Below are positions 1-7,318 of a DNA stretch of 11,922 bases, one piece after another. Under the pieces are notes generated by a model. That model saw only the letters and a list, made by a program, of their open reading frames with translations. It was not told where the DNA came from and ran no database searches. This DNA comes from an uncultured Clostridia bacterium. Lineage in GTDB: Bacteria > Bacillota > Clostridia > Oscillospirales > Oscillospiraceae. The position numbers and the translations under genes are program-made. The stretch covers positions 1 through 11,922 of the forward strand of contig CAMEIK010000018.1 in assembly GCA_945918315.1 (NCBI GenBank), given 5' to 3'. The stretch's first letter is position 1; each line of letters begins with the position of its first letter.

Positions 1-24
1 GAGCAAAAGCAAACTCTTTTTCAT
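1..24 (-). CDS. 5' end of a truncated gene, probable exported protein or lipoprotein
   Basis: Only the first eight codons are inside the window; they read MKKSLLLL, which looks like the start of a signal peptide or lipoprotein leader (two lysines followed by a leucine run). A ribosome binding site GGAGGC lies at 31-36 with a 6-nt spacer, and a near-consensus promoter lies just upstream at 54-82, so this is a real start rather than a chance ATG. Nothing can be said about the mature product. Confidence 0.6.
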
Positions 25-53
25 ATCGCAGCCTCCAAAAAAAGGATGCCGTT

Positions 54-82
54 ATTATACCCCCGTTTCCCGAAGGTATCAA
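54..82 (-). promoter_or_regulatory. Promoter of the truncated left-edge gene
   Basis: On the minus strand, -35 TTGATA (77-82) and -10 TATAAT (54-59) are separated by exactly 17 bases. The predicted start of transcription is near 47, about 23 nt before the ATG at 24, leaving a short leader that holds the ribosome binding site. Confidence 0.75.
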
Positions 83-102
83 GTTAAGAATTGCTTAACT
101 TG
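80..102. promoter_or_regulatory. Palindrome overlapping the -35 box; candidate operator or degV terminator stem
   Basis: A perfect 9-bp inverted repeat CAAGTTAAG / CTTAACTTG with a 5-bp centre. One arm overlaps the -35 box of the promoter at 54-82, and the whole element lies 18 nt after the degV stop codon. No T-run follows the stem on the minus strand, which argues against a standard intrinsic terminator and for a repressor-type operator. The regulator is unknown. Confidence 0.45.
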
Positions 103-119
103 TCCGTCCCGCTGTCGGC

Positions 120-995
120 TCAGTCCCGGTCCTCGGGGCCCCAGTTCACGATGGCGCACATGCCGGGGCCGACGTGGCAGCCGATGATGGGGGTGAGCAG
201 TGTCTGGGTGACAACCGCCCGGGGATTCACCAGAAGGACCTGCTCCGTCAGATACCGGGCCGCCTCCGGGTTGTCCGCGTGGGTGATAATCACCCGCTCG
301 CCGGGCTCGTGGATGCCGGTTTCCTTGTAATAGCTCACCAGCTGGTCCATTGCCGCCCGGGGCCCCCGCTTCTTGGCAAAGCTCAGGAGGGTACCGTCGG
401 GCTGAATCTTCAGAATGGGCTTGATATGCAGAGCGGCGCCCACCACGGCAGTGGCCGGGGAGATCCGTCCGCCCCGCTTCAGGAACCCCAGATCATCCAC
501 CATGAACCAGTGCCGCAGCCGAAGCCGGTTTGCTTCCAGCCAGTCCCCGTTTTCCTCCAGGGACATCCCCGCGGCCCGGTTGGCGGCGGCAGCCTCCGCC
601 AGCATGCCGATGCCGATGGTGGCGGAGCGGGAATCCACGCAGCGAATCTTCGCCTGGGGGAATTCCTCCTTCAGCTCCTGAACGCCCATGAGGGAGGACT
701 GGTAGGTATTGGACAATCCCCCGGACAGTGACAGGTACAGGATGGCTTCGCCCTTTTCGGAGTAGGGGCGAAAGGCCTCCACATAATTCTGAGGATTGAT
801 CTGGGTGGTGCCGGAGGGCAGGAGCCTGCGCTGGCCGTCATAATATTCTTCCAGCTCCCCTTCTCCGGCGACCCCGGCATAGGTCCGGGTCATATCCCCC
901 ACGGTGTAGACCATGGGAACAACCCGAATATCCTCCCGAAGGACGAAAGCAGGGTCCAGATCCGCCGCCGCGTCCGTAAAAATATGGTAAAGCAT
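120..995 (-). CDS. DegV family fatty-acid-binding protein (FakB-like)
   Basis: Predicted 291-residue cytosolic DegV protein. In this family the FakB members bind a fatty acid and present it to the kinase FakA for phosphorylation and phospholipid synthesis. Visible family blocks in order: FTDAAADL near residue 6, SGTTQINPQNY (61-71), YLSLSGGLSNTYQS (87-100), VDSRSATIGIG (120-130), LGFLKRGGRI (169-178) followed by HIKPIL (190-195), KKRGPRAA (208-215) and GCHVGPGMC (272-280). Length is normal for the family. The start at 995 is chosen because GGGAGG lies about 5 nt before this ATG. An upstream in-frame ATG at 1037 would lie in and upstream of the -10 box, so it cannot be transcribed from that promoter. 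The gene stands alone with its own promoter. No FakA partner is in the window, so the lipid role is inferred from family only. Confidence 0.93.
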   Translation of the reverse strand: MLYHIFTDAAADLDPAFVLREDIRVVPMVYTVGDMTRTYAGVAGEGELEEYYDGQRRLLPSGTTQINPQNYVEAFRPYSEKGEAILYLSLSGGLSNTYQSSLMGVQELKEEFPQAKIRCVDSRSATIGIGMLAEAAAANRAAGMSLEENGDWLEANRLRLRHWFMVDDLGFLKRGGRISPATAVVGAALHIKPILKIQPDGTLLSFAKKRGPRAAMDQLVSYYKETGIHEPGERVIITHADNPEAARYLTEQVLLVNPRAVVTQTLLTPIIGCHVGPGMCAIVNWGPEDRD

Positions 996-1015
996 AGATC
1001 CTCCCGTAGAACAAA

Positions 1016-1027
1016 TTGATTTATCAA
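1016..1027. promoter_or_regulatory. Small palindrome next to the degV -10 box, possible operator
   Basis: A perfect TTGAT-tt-ATCAA inverted repeat sits immediately downstream of the -10 box (1029-1034), over the expected transcription start, a classic repressor position. From memory it resembles the core half-sites of the fatty-acid regulator FabT (TTGAT...ATCAA), but the centre is one base longer. That would suit a FakB-type gene, yet the site is short and AT-rich and could be chance. Confidence 0.25.
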
Positions 1028-1028
1028 C

Positions 1029-1057
1029 AATATACAAGGTTGTCCCTTTTTTGTCAA
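1029..1057 (-). promoter_or_regulatory. Promoter of the degV gene
   Basis: On the minus strand, a consensus -35 TTGACA (1052-1057) and -10 TATATT (1029-1034) are separated by 17 bases. The transcription start should be near 1022, about 27 nt before the ATG at 995. This promoter makes degV independent of the opp operon, which has its own terminator upstream. Confidence 0.85.
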
Positions 1058-1120
1058 TCCATTTCTCACGCCCCGGAATCCCGGTGGTTGAGACCCCCTG
1101 TCCGCGCGTTCCGCGATTTC

Positions 1121-1279
1121 ATACGAATACGCGATTGAAAGAAGACTTGGATTTTCGAGCATACATCGCGATAAAAAAGGCCGAGGACGCAGATGGGCTT
1201 TCCGCCCATCAAGGACGAGAACGCATGTCAGCGCGATTTAGGCCGAAAAGCCTGTCTGATTTTAATCGCATATTCGTAT
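1121..1279. repeat. Structured intergenic element with imperfect terminal inverted repeats
   Basis: The ends 1121-1140 and 1260-1279 are inverted copies matching at 18 of 20 positions. Read as minus-strand RNA, one of the two mismatches is a U-G wobble. Inside lie a second stem (1162-1170 with 1232-1240, 8 of 9 pairs), a 7-bp hairpin GATGGGC/GCCCATC (1192-1198, 1204-1210) and a 4-bp hairpin AGGC/GCCT (1240-1243, 1250-1253). It lies between the opp terminator and the degV promoter and contains no convincing gene. It could be a small non-autonomous repeat (REP- or MITE-like) or a structured RNA; no flanking target duplication is evident. Together with the terminator and promoter it accounts for most of the 996-1364 gap. 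Confidence 0.5.
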
Positions 1280-1295
1280 CCTATCCTTCGCCTCA

Positions 1296-1331
1296 GAAAA
1301 TCCGGCGCCGGAGCATGGACTCCGGCGCCGG
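1296..1331 (-). terminator. Rho-independent terminator of the opp operon
   Basis: A perfect 12-bp stem, CCGGCGCCGGAG (1302-1313) pairing with 1320-1331 around a 6-base loop, is followed on the minus strand by ATTTTC. It starts about 34 nt after the oppF stop codon. Confidence 0.8.
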
Positions 1332-1364
1332 GTAAATGGATTATTCTGCAAGTCCTGGGGGAAG

Positions 1365-2696
1365 CTACCGCATGGCCAGGACAATCAGCAGGACAAAGAT
1401 GGCAAGTATCACACCAAGGGTGATAAAGCCAATCACCGCGCCCTTCTTGCAGGCCTTGTAATTGCGGATATAGTTCCTCTTTCGGTAGATAACGGCACCG
1501 ATCAGACCAAGCAGGGGCAGGAAGAAAGACAGAATTGCCAGCCACTTGGAGCCGGTATCGTGAATAGGATGCTCCAGGATCTCCGAAGACAGCTTGACCT
1601 CCTCGGCCTTCTGCTCCGCCGCCTTTTCCTCAGGGGTTTTTTCGGGAGCGGTCTCACCGGGCTGCAGAATGGTCACGGACTTGACGGGCACACCGGCTTC
1701 CCGGATGGCCTTGTAGGCTTCGATTTCCTTCTTGTTGCCGTAGATAAAGTGGTTGTGTCCGATGTCCACCATCTCCGGCTTGTCCTCGCTGTAATCGTGG
1801 ACGCTGGGATCGTAGGTAAACAGAACCTTGTTCTTCTCCAGCTGGGGATCGGGGATGGGGATAGCGGAAATCAGGGACTTGGTGTAAGGATGCAGGGGGA
1901 AATTGAACAGTTCCTCGGCCTCGGCGATTTCCACGATGTCACCCTTGTAGATAACGCCAATCCGGTCGGAAATGAACCGGACGATGGACAGGTCGTGAGC
2001 AATGAACAGATAGGTAGTGCCCTGCTCCTGCTGGAACTTCTTCAGCAGGTTCAGTACCTGGGCACGGATGGACACGTCCAGGGCGGAGATGGGCTCGTCG
2101 GCTACCACCAGCTCCGGCTCCATAATCATCGCCCGGGCCAGACCGATACGCTGCCGCTGGCCGCCGGAGAATTCGTGGGGATACCGGGTCAGGTGCTCGG
2201 GGAGCAAACCGACCTCGTTGATGATCTTCTCTACCTTGGCAACCCGGTCCGCCTCATTTTCATACAGGTGAAAATTGTACAGGCCCTCGGAAATGATATA
2301 ATCCACCGTGGCCCGCTCGTTCAGAGACGCGGCGGGATCCTGGAAGACCATCTGAACGTTCCGGATGACCTCCCGGTCCAGGGAGTGGGGGATTTTGCCG
2401 GAAATCCGAACACCCTTGTACAGAATCTCACCGGCAGCGCAGGGGTTCACACGGATGACCGCCCGGCCGATGGTGGTCTTGCCGGAGCCGGACTCGCCCA
2501 CCAGGGAGAAGGTCTCACCCTTGTAAATGTCGAAGCTGGCGTTCTTCACGGCCTTCAGGGCCTTGTCTCCCTTGCCGAAGACGATGTCCACATTCTTGAC
2601 GGACAGCAGGACCTCCTTGCCGGTCTTCTCATCAATGGGGCCATGCTCGGGAAAATGCCTGGAAGTGGCATCCTGATTCATTGTTTCGTTACTCAC
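1365..2696 (-). CDS. oppF: Oligopeptide ABC transporter ATP-binding protein, OppF-like, with additional C-terminal membrane helices
   Basis: 443-residue ATPase of the Opp/Dpp importer family, one of two nucleotide-binding subunits that power peptide import. All catalytic motifs are present: Walker A GESGSGKT (67-74), Q-loop VFQDP (Q119), signature FSGGQ (176-180), Walker B LVVADEP (196-202), D-loop SALD and H-loop H234. An oligopeptide-type C-terminal segment follows (about 252-300, with PLHPYTKSL). Typical OppF proteins stop near 310-335 residues. This one continues through a Glu/Pro/Lys-rich linker (about 345-372) into two hydrophobic helices (about 385-404 and 418-441) joined by a basic loop, so the ATPase appears to be tethered to the membrane. 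The start is GTG at 2694-2696 with GGAGGT at 2706-2711; an ATG five codons in (2681) is an alternative. It is the last gene of the operon, 17 nt after oppD. Confidence 0.92.
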   Translation of the reverse strand: MSNETMNQDATSRHFPEHGPIDEKTGKEVLLSVKNVDIVFGKGDKALKAVKNASFDIYKGETFSLVGESGSGKTTIGRAVIRVNPCAAGEILYKGVRISGKIPHSLDREVIRNVQMVFQDPAASLNERATVDYIISEGLYNFHLYENEADRVAKVEKIINEVGLLPEHLTRYPHEFSGGQRQRIGLARAMIMEPELVVADEPISALDVSIRAQVLNLLKKFQQEQGTTYLFIAHDLSIVRFISDRIGVIYKGDIVEIAEAEELFNFPLHPYTKSLISAIPIPDPQLEKNKVLFTYDPSVHDYSEDKPEMVDIGHNHFIYGNKKEIEAYKAIREAGVPVKSVTILQPGETAPEKTPEEKAAEQKAEEVKLSSEILEHPIHDTGSKWLAILSFFLPLLGLIGAVIYRKRNYIRNYKACKKGAVIGFITLGVILAIFVLLIVLAMR

Positions 2697-2713
2697 AGCA
2701 GCATGACCTCCTT

Positions 2714-4459
2714 TCAGATATTGAAAGCTTCCACAAGCTTCTCATGAAGATTGCGAATAGCCTCGGGCTTTTCGATTTTGGGAGCTCTGGGATCCAGCAG
2801 CCAGGTCTTGGCGTAATGGGTTTCCGTGACCTTGAACATGGGCGAATCCTGCAGGGTGTCGATCTTCAGGCAGTAGGGGTTACGGGGCGCAAAGGGATCG
2901 CCGACAATCTTGTTGTACAGAGACGGGGGCGTACCCGTGATGGAATAAAGCTTGGTGTTTCGCTGGGCAAGCTGGGGCAGACTGGAAAGCATGGCCCAGG
3001 TGTAGGGATGCCGGGGATCGTAGAAGACCTCCTCCACGGTGCCCAACTCCACAATCTGCCCGGCGTACAGCACGGCCACCCGGTCGGCCACGTTGGCAAC
3101 CACGCCCAGGTCATGGGTGATGAAGACGATGGTGTAGCCGAACTCCTTCTGCAGGTCCTTGATGAGCTTCAGGATCTGGGCCTGAATGGTCACGTCCAGA
3201 GCGGTGGTGGGCTCGTCGCAGATCAGGATCTTGGGCTGGCAGGACAGGGCAATGGCGATCACAATTCTCTGCCGCATACCGCCGGAGTACTGGAAGGGGT
3301 AATCATCAAACCGGTTCTCGGCATTGGGGATACCCACCTTCTTCATCAGCTCCAGGGCACGCATCCGGGCTTCCGCCTCGGAGCAGTGCTGGTGCTTCAG
3401 GATGATGGAGGTAATCTGCTGTCCGATGGTGATGATGGGGTTCAGGGAGGTCATGGGGTCCTGGAACACGGTGGCAATCTTTTTGCCGCGGATCTGGGTC
3501 AGGTCCTTGCTGTACTTGATATTGGCAAGATCCACAACGCAGGTGCCGTGGAGCCGGGTCTCCGTCTCATCGGTGAGCTTGACCCGGAAGGTTACGGTGC
3601 CGAACACGTCGTTGCGAACCTCGTCGCTGTCAAGATCCAGGCCCTGACGCATGGCTTCCTTAATGGCCTTGAGCAGCTTATTGATGATGACGGTCCGGTT
3701 GAACCAGTCATAACGGCCTACGGTCAGGTAAATCTCCTTGGCCAGGGTTACATTCCGGGCATGCTGCTTCAGGGAAATATCTTCCCGGGTCTCCTTGCGA
3801 TACCGCTCCTTCAGGGCCGCCATCTGCTTTTGGTAAGCCTCATTGTAGGCAGTATCCGCCGCGGCTTCCCGGGCCTTTGCCTGCTGGGCCTTCTTACGCT
3901 CCGCTTCCAGCGCCTCAACGGCCTTATCCAGCCGGGAAATCTTTTCGGCCGCTTCCTTGATCTTGTCCTTTTCATTGGGCGCCAGGGTCTGCTTGTGGTT
4001 AAAGGCCTCCGCCCGCTCAAAGCGCAGATCGGAAAGCTTCTCCTGGAACGCGCTGTCTTCCTCATCGGAAATGGAGGCCTTGGCCTTCTTCTCCGCCTCC
4101 AGAGCCTTCATGGCCTTGTAGGTTTCCGCGCCGTTTTCCAGCCTGGAGTACCGGTCCAGACGGGTACGGATGGAGGTGATGCGGATATCTTCCCGTTTTC
4201 CCACATTGACGCTGGTATCGGAAAGCTCCGGGTCATTGAAAATGATCTTGCCGCTGTCCACATAGCCGTTGGAATCCAGCATATTGGCGAAGGTCTTGGT
4301 GAACACGGACTTGCCGGAGCCGGATTCACCCACGATGGCGATGGACTCGCCTTCATAGATATCCAGGCTGATGCCCCGAATGGCGGTCAGAGAACGGCCG
4401 CGGACCTTGAATTTGACCACCAGGTCCTGCACGGAAAGCAGTACTTTTTTCTCTTCCAT
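2714..4459 (-). CDS. oppD: Oligopeptide ABC transporter ATP-binding protein, OppD-like, with a large coiled-coil insertion
   Basis: 581-residue ATPase, partner of OppF; the family is usually about 320-350 residues. Motifs: Walker A GESGSGKS (44-51), Q-loop [11 protein letters not shown] (Q333), signature YSGGM (391-395), Walker B ILICDEP (411-417), ALD D-loop, H-loop H449, then the C-terminal oligopeptide domain (GTPPSL near 509, FAPRNPYC near 523). In E. coli OppD the Q-loop glutamine lies roughly 48 residues after Walker A; here it is 282 after. The additional ~230 residues (about 76-308) include a long charged Ala/Glu/Lys-rich helical stretch (about 107-240) that looks like a coiled-coil hairpin, then a mixed segment. 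Normal OppD sequence resumes at [13 protein letters not shown]. The canonical core is intact, so it should be active. AAGGAGG lies 7 nt before the ATG; the oppC stop is 12 nt upstream. The C-terminal iron-sulphur cysteine cluster of some OppD/DppD proteins is not evident; I see one cysteine there (C530). Confidence 0.93.
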   Translation of the reverse strand: MEEKKVLLSVQDLVVKFKVRGRSLTAIRGISLDIYEGESIAIVGESGSGKSVFTKTFANMLDSNGYVDSGKIIFNDPELSDTSVNVGKREDIRITSIRTRLDRYSRLENGAETYKAMKALEAEKKAKASISDEEDSAFQEKLSDLRFERAEAFNHKQTLAPNEKDKIKEAAEKISRLDKAVEALEAERKKAQQAKAREAAADTAYNEAYQKQMAALKERYRKETREDISLKQHARNVTLAKEIYLTVGRYDWFNRTVIINKLLKAIKEAMRQGLDLDSDEVRNDVFGTVTFRVKLTDETETRLHGTCVVDLANIKYSKDLTQIRGKKIATVFQDPMTSLNPIITIGQQITSIILKHQHCSEAEARMRALELMKKVGIPNAENRFDDYPFQYSGGMRQRIVIAIALSCQPKILICDEPTTALDVTIQAQILKLIKDLQKEFGYTIVFITHDLGVVANVADRVAVLYAGQIVELGTVEEVFYDPRHPYTWAMLSSLPQLAQRNTKLYSITGTPPSLYNKIVGDPFAPRNPYCLKIDTLQDSPMFKVTETHYAKTWLLDPRAPKIEKPEAIRNLHEKLVEAFNI

Positions 4460-4471
4460 GTTCCGTCCTCC

Positions 4472-5434
4472 TTACATATGGGTCCTGGGATCGGAGGCGT
4501 CGCCAAGGTTCTGGCCCACCAGATACAGAACAACGGTAATGATGGCAGCGATGGCCACAGGGCTCCAGAACTCCATCTTCCAGCCGGGGGTCACCATGGC
4601 GGCTTCCGCGGCGTAAATCAGACGGCCCAGAGACATCTCGCTCATGCCCATGCCGATATAAGACAGGAACACTTCGTAGGAAATATAGCTGGGCAGCTCC
4701 GTAGCCAGGAGCGTCACAATGACGGAGGTCATGAAGGGCAGGATGTTCTTGGTCGCGATTTTGAAAATCGAGGTGCCCAGGCAGCGGGAAGCCAGGTTGT
4801 ACTCCCGGTCCCGGATGATCAGCACCTGGGTACGGATAAAGTAGGCGATGCCCAGCCAGCCCACGATGGTCAGCGCGAAGACCATGGTCCAGAAGGTGGG
4901 GGAGAACAGCATGGAAAGGACGGAGATAATCAGGATCATGGGGACGTTGCCGATGACGGTGTAAACCTCCATCATGACCATATCCACTTTCTTGCTGAAG
5001 CCCCACACGGCACCCAGCATGACACCCACCACCATGTTGATGGCGGCGCAGATGAAGGCCAGGGAGATGGAGATCCGAGCGCCGTTCCACACGGCGTCAA
5101 AGGTGGACTCGCCGGACGCGCCGGAGCCCAGAATCCACCGCAGCTCAGGGCCAAAGTAGCTCAGGGCCTGGCTGGGTCCCAGGTGCTTGGAGTTGGGGTC
5201 CAGCAGGTTGGCAAAGGGATCATAATCGGTAACGGAGGGGTAAATATAAGCAAACAGGATCACGAACAGCAGAAGCCCCAGAGCAATAATATTGATCTTC
5301 TTCCGGAAAAACACACGGAAAACAGACTTCCAGTAGGAATAGCGGGGAGCCGCGATCTTTTCGGATTCCGCGTCGCTGTGGGTGACGGGAGCGAACAGCT
5401 CTTCGTCGGTAAACTGATTCAAATCTTCATGCAT
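4472..5434 (-). CDS. oppC: Oligopeptide ABC transporter permease, OppC-like
   Basis: 320-residue inner-membrane permease that pairs with OppB to form the translocation pore. About six hydrophobic segments are visible (roughly 47-67, 121-145, 155-175, 180-205, 235-258, 291-310). The cytoplasmic EAA loop that contacts the ATPases reads ASRCLGTSIFKIATKNILP (215-233), a recognisable version of the OppC consensus. The N-terminus has a charged cytoplasmic tail, and the extracytoplasmic stretch contains ILGSGASGES (101-110), matching the usual LGTDxxGRD region. Length is normal for OppC, making this the one unremodelled subunit of the system. AGGTGA lies 6 nt before the ATG and overlaps the oppB stop codon. 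Confidence 0.93.
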   Translation of the reverse strand: MHEDLNQFTDEELFAPVTHSDAESEKIAAPRYSYWKSVFRVFFRKKINIIALGLLLFVILFAYIYPSVTDYDPFANLLDPNSKHLGPSQALSYFGPELRWILGSGASGESTFDAVWNGARISISLAFICAAINMVVGVMLGAVWGFSKKVDMVMMEVYTVIGNVPMILIISVLSMLFSPTFWTMVFALTIVGWLGIAYFIRTQVLIIRDREYNLASRCLGTSIFKIATKNILPFMTSVIVTLLATELPSYISYEVFLSYIGMGMSEMSLGRLIYAAEAAMVTPGWKMEFWSPVAIAAIITVVLYLVGQNLGDASDPRTHM

Positions 5435-5440
5435 ATCGTA

Positions 5441-7021
5441 TCACCTGCCCTTCGAAGTAAAGGAGATTCTGGGATCCACGGTGGAAATGAGGATGTCGCC
5501 CAGGATGTTGGAGACCACCGTCAGCACGGCGTAGAACAGAGTGACGCCCACGATAACACCGTTGTCGTACTTATTGATGGCCTGGGTCAGCAGGTTGCCG
5601 GCGCCGGGAACGGAGTAAATACGCTCGGTGATGATGGCGCCGGTCATGGCAAACAGGAGGCTGCTGGGAATGCCGTGGACAATGGGAATGGCGGCGTTCT
5701 TCCAGATGTGCTTGGTAAAGATCTCAGTCTCGCTAAGGCCGCCGGACCGGGCGAACTTGACGTAATCACTGTTCATCTGGTCGATCATATACCGGCGCAT
5801 CCACTTCATCAGGTTGGCGATGCTGGGCAGGGCCAGGGAGATGATGGGCAGGACGTACATGGCTGCGGTGCCGTTATCCATATCAAAGGTGGTCGGCAGC
5901 TTGAACAGGGCGCCGCCCACAGCCTTGAACAGGAAGATATAGGCCAGGGAAGGCACCGCGATGATGAAGATGATATAGAAGGTGCCCACCTTGTCAAGAA
6001 TGCCGTCCTTATACCGGGACATCAGGATGCCAAGGGGAAGACCGATGAGGTAGGCGATGATGGTCGCGATAATGCCGATGACAAAGGAGAAACCCAGCTT
6101 GGAGAAATTTGCCTTGTGGGTGATGGTATGGGTGTAGTCGTCCACGAACCGGGCCGCGTACATAGCGTTCTGATCCAGAGACCCGGCCACATAGGTGGCG
6201 GAGTGGAGGTCGTCGGCGCTTTCCTCCACCAGTCCGGTGGGGTACTCCACGGTATCCAGGACATAGGAGCCCTGCGTGGCGTTCATGGTCTCGAACACGT
6301 CAACTCCCCGGTTCACCGTGTAGCTTTCGCCCAGATTCAGCGTGACGAAGTTCTGGTGAATGAAGGGGACCTTATTGTCAAAGTAAAGCAGATATTTGTG
6401 CAGCGTGCCGTTGCCCATAATGGCGGGGGAGAACTTCTCGCCGCCGTACACCGGGTCATGCAGGGTAAAGGTCAGGGCCCGTTCACCGATGTCCACGGAC
6501 TCGTCCACATAGTGCACGTTATCAAAGAAGAGCATGTTGGTGAAATAGGACAACACACGCTTGATGAGGGGCCTGTCCCGGCTGGCGAAGATCACCGCCT
6601 GACCGCCGTCCTTTACCTGGCCGTTGCTTTTTCTGTCCGCGTCCAGCCGGGTAATGGTATAGCCCTGGGATTCATAAAGCTCCGTAAATTTCGCGATATA
6701 TTCGTTGGCGGTTTCGGAAGCTTTCTCCGGAGTAATGCCGATCTTCAGGGCCGCAGAACGGGTCTCGTCATCGATCTCCCCGGAAGCAAGCAGTCCCTTG
6801 ATATAGTCGGAATAGGTCGCGTAATCAATATAGCCGAATGCCTGATAGCGGCTCTGCTCGTAGGTGGTTCGGGCGTTGCTCTGCATTTTGGAATAGTTCG
6901 GGTCGCCTGCAAAGATGACGGTACGGTCCATAAGGGAGTACACCAGTACCATAATCATCACAACAACACAAACCGCAGACAAGATGCCTTTCACAATTCG
7001 GATAAGTGTATATTTTGCCAC
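5441..7021 (-). CDS. oppB: Oligopeptide ABC transporter permease, OppB-like, with a large extracytoplasmic insertion
   Basis: 526-residue permease; OppB proteins are normally about 305-340. The first membrane helix (about 10-30) is followed by roughly 278 residues before the second (about 309-332); canonical proteins have some 70. Remnants of the normal outer loop are recognisable: AGDP (38-41) at the start and VTLNLGESYTVNRGVDVFET (226-245) later. The additional sequence therefore seems to be inserted in two blocks, about 45-205 and 248-305. The rest is classical: helices near 345-370, 387-405, 450-468 and 486-510, EAA loop FARSGGLSETEIFTKHIW (423-440), ITERIYSVPGAGNLL (464-478) and the C-terminal DPRISF. 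The start is GTG at 7019-7021; an in-frame TAA lies eight codons upstream, so no earlier start exists. The ribosome binding site is weak (AAGGG, about 9 nt away). First gene of the oppBCDF unit, 6 nt before oppC. Confidence 0.92.
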   Translation of the reverse strand: MAKYTLIRIVKGILSAVCVVVMIMVLVYSLMDRTVIFAGDPNYSKMQSNARTTYEQSRYQAFGYIDYATYSDYIKGLLASGEIDDETRSAALKIGITPEKASETANEYIAKFTELYESQGYTITRLDADRKSNGQVKDGGQAVIFASRDRPLIKRVLSYFTNMLFFDNVHYVDESVDIGERALTFTLHDPVYGGEKFSPAIMGNGTLHKYLLYFDNKVPFIHQNFVTLNLGESYTVNRGVDVFETMNATQGSYVLDTVEYPTGLVEESADDLHSATYVAGSLDQNAMYAARFVDDYTHTITHKANFSKLGFSFVIGIIATIIAYLIGLPLGILMSRYKDGILDKVGTFYIIFIIAVPSLAYIFLFKAVGGALFKLPTTFDMDNGTAAMYVLPIISLALPSIANLMKWMRRYMIDQMNSDYVKFARSGGLSETEIFTKHIWKNAAIPIVHGIPSSLLFAMTGAIITERIYSVPGAGNLLTQAINKYDNGVIVGVTLFYAVLTVVSNILGDILISTVDPRISFTSKGR

Positions 7022-7055
7022 GGTCTCACACCCTTGTCGTTATATTTTTGGGAAG

Positions 7056-7241
7056 GGGGCTGTTAAAAAACTGTCATTGCGCGCGGAAGAACGGGGGAGC
7101 AAAAGATTCCACTTTAGTCAGCTTCCGCATATTTCCGGATCTTATCCGCCGGAATTTCTTTCCAGCCGGACTTTCCGCGCCTGTCCGTTCGGAAGTCCGA
7201 AAGAAACACGCGGTCGGCAATAACGGTTTTTTAACAGCCCC
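7056..7241. mobile_element. MITE-like element between oppA and oppB
   Basis: The 24-bp ends (7056-7079 and 7218-7241) are inverted copies matching at 22 of 24 positions; both outer ends read GGGGCTGTTAAAAAAC inward. They bound a 186-bp non-coding segment, which fits a miniature inverted-repeat transposable element derived from a DDE-transposase insertion sequence. Inner hairpins are also visible (for example CGGACTT...AAGTCCG within about 7168-7200). No transposase and no clear target-site duplication are seen. It lies between the oppA terminator and the weak ribosome binding site of oppB, so it occupies the place where an oppB promoter would be expected. Confidence 0.6.
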
Positions 7242-7259
7242 TCTCAGGGTTGATAGAGC

Positions 7260-7288
7260 AAAGTGTGGGGGAGAAATCTCCCCCACAC
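7260..7288 (-). terminator. Terminator hairpin after oppA
   Basis: A perfect 12-bp inverted repeat GTGTGGGGGAGA / TCTCCCCCACAC (7263-7274, 7277-7288) begins about 30 nt after the oppA stop codon. On the minus strand it is followed by TTTGCTCT, a short T tract. It is probably a partial terminator that lets oppA be made in excess over the downstream permease and ATPase genes, as is common for binding proteins. Confidence 0.75.
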
Positions 7289-7318
7289 AAGGCTCTTACT
7301 CAGATGGTGTTGTACGGA

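Noticed and set aside
996..1037. Fourteen-codon longer start for DegV (ATG at 1035-1037)
   Set aside because: It would lie in and upstream of the promoter -10 box, and the inner ATG at 995 has the good ribosome binding site and matches the usual family N-terminus.
2693..2704. Three-codon ORF (ATG CTG CTG TGA) overlapping the oppF GTG start
   Set aside because: Too short to interpret; most likely chance between the ribosome binding site and the GTG, although translational coupling cannot be excluded.
2681..7066. A 1461-codon open frame on the plus strand across the opp permease and ATPase genes
   Set aside because: It is the antisense shadow of four genes with intact family motifs. The product is Gly/His/Asp/Val-rich without recognisable domains, and no ribosome binding site precedes it.
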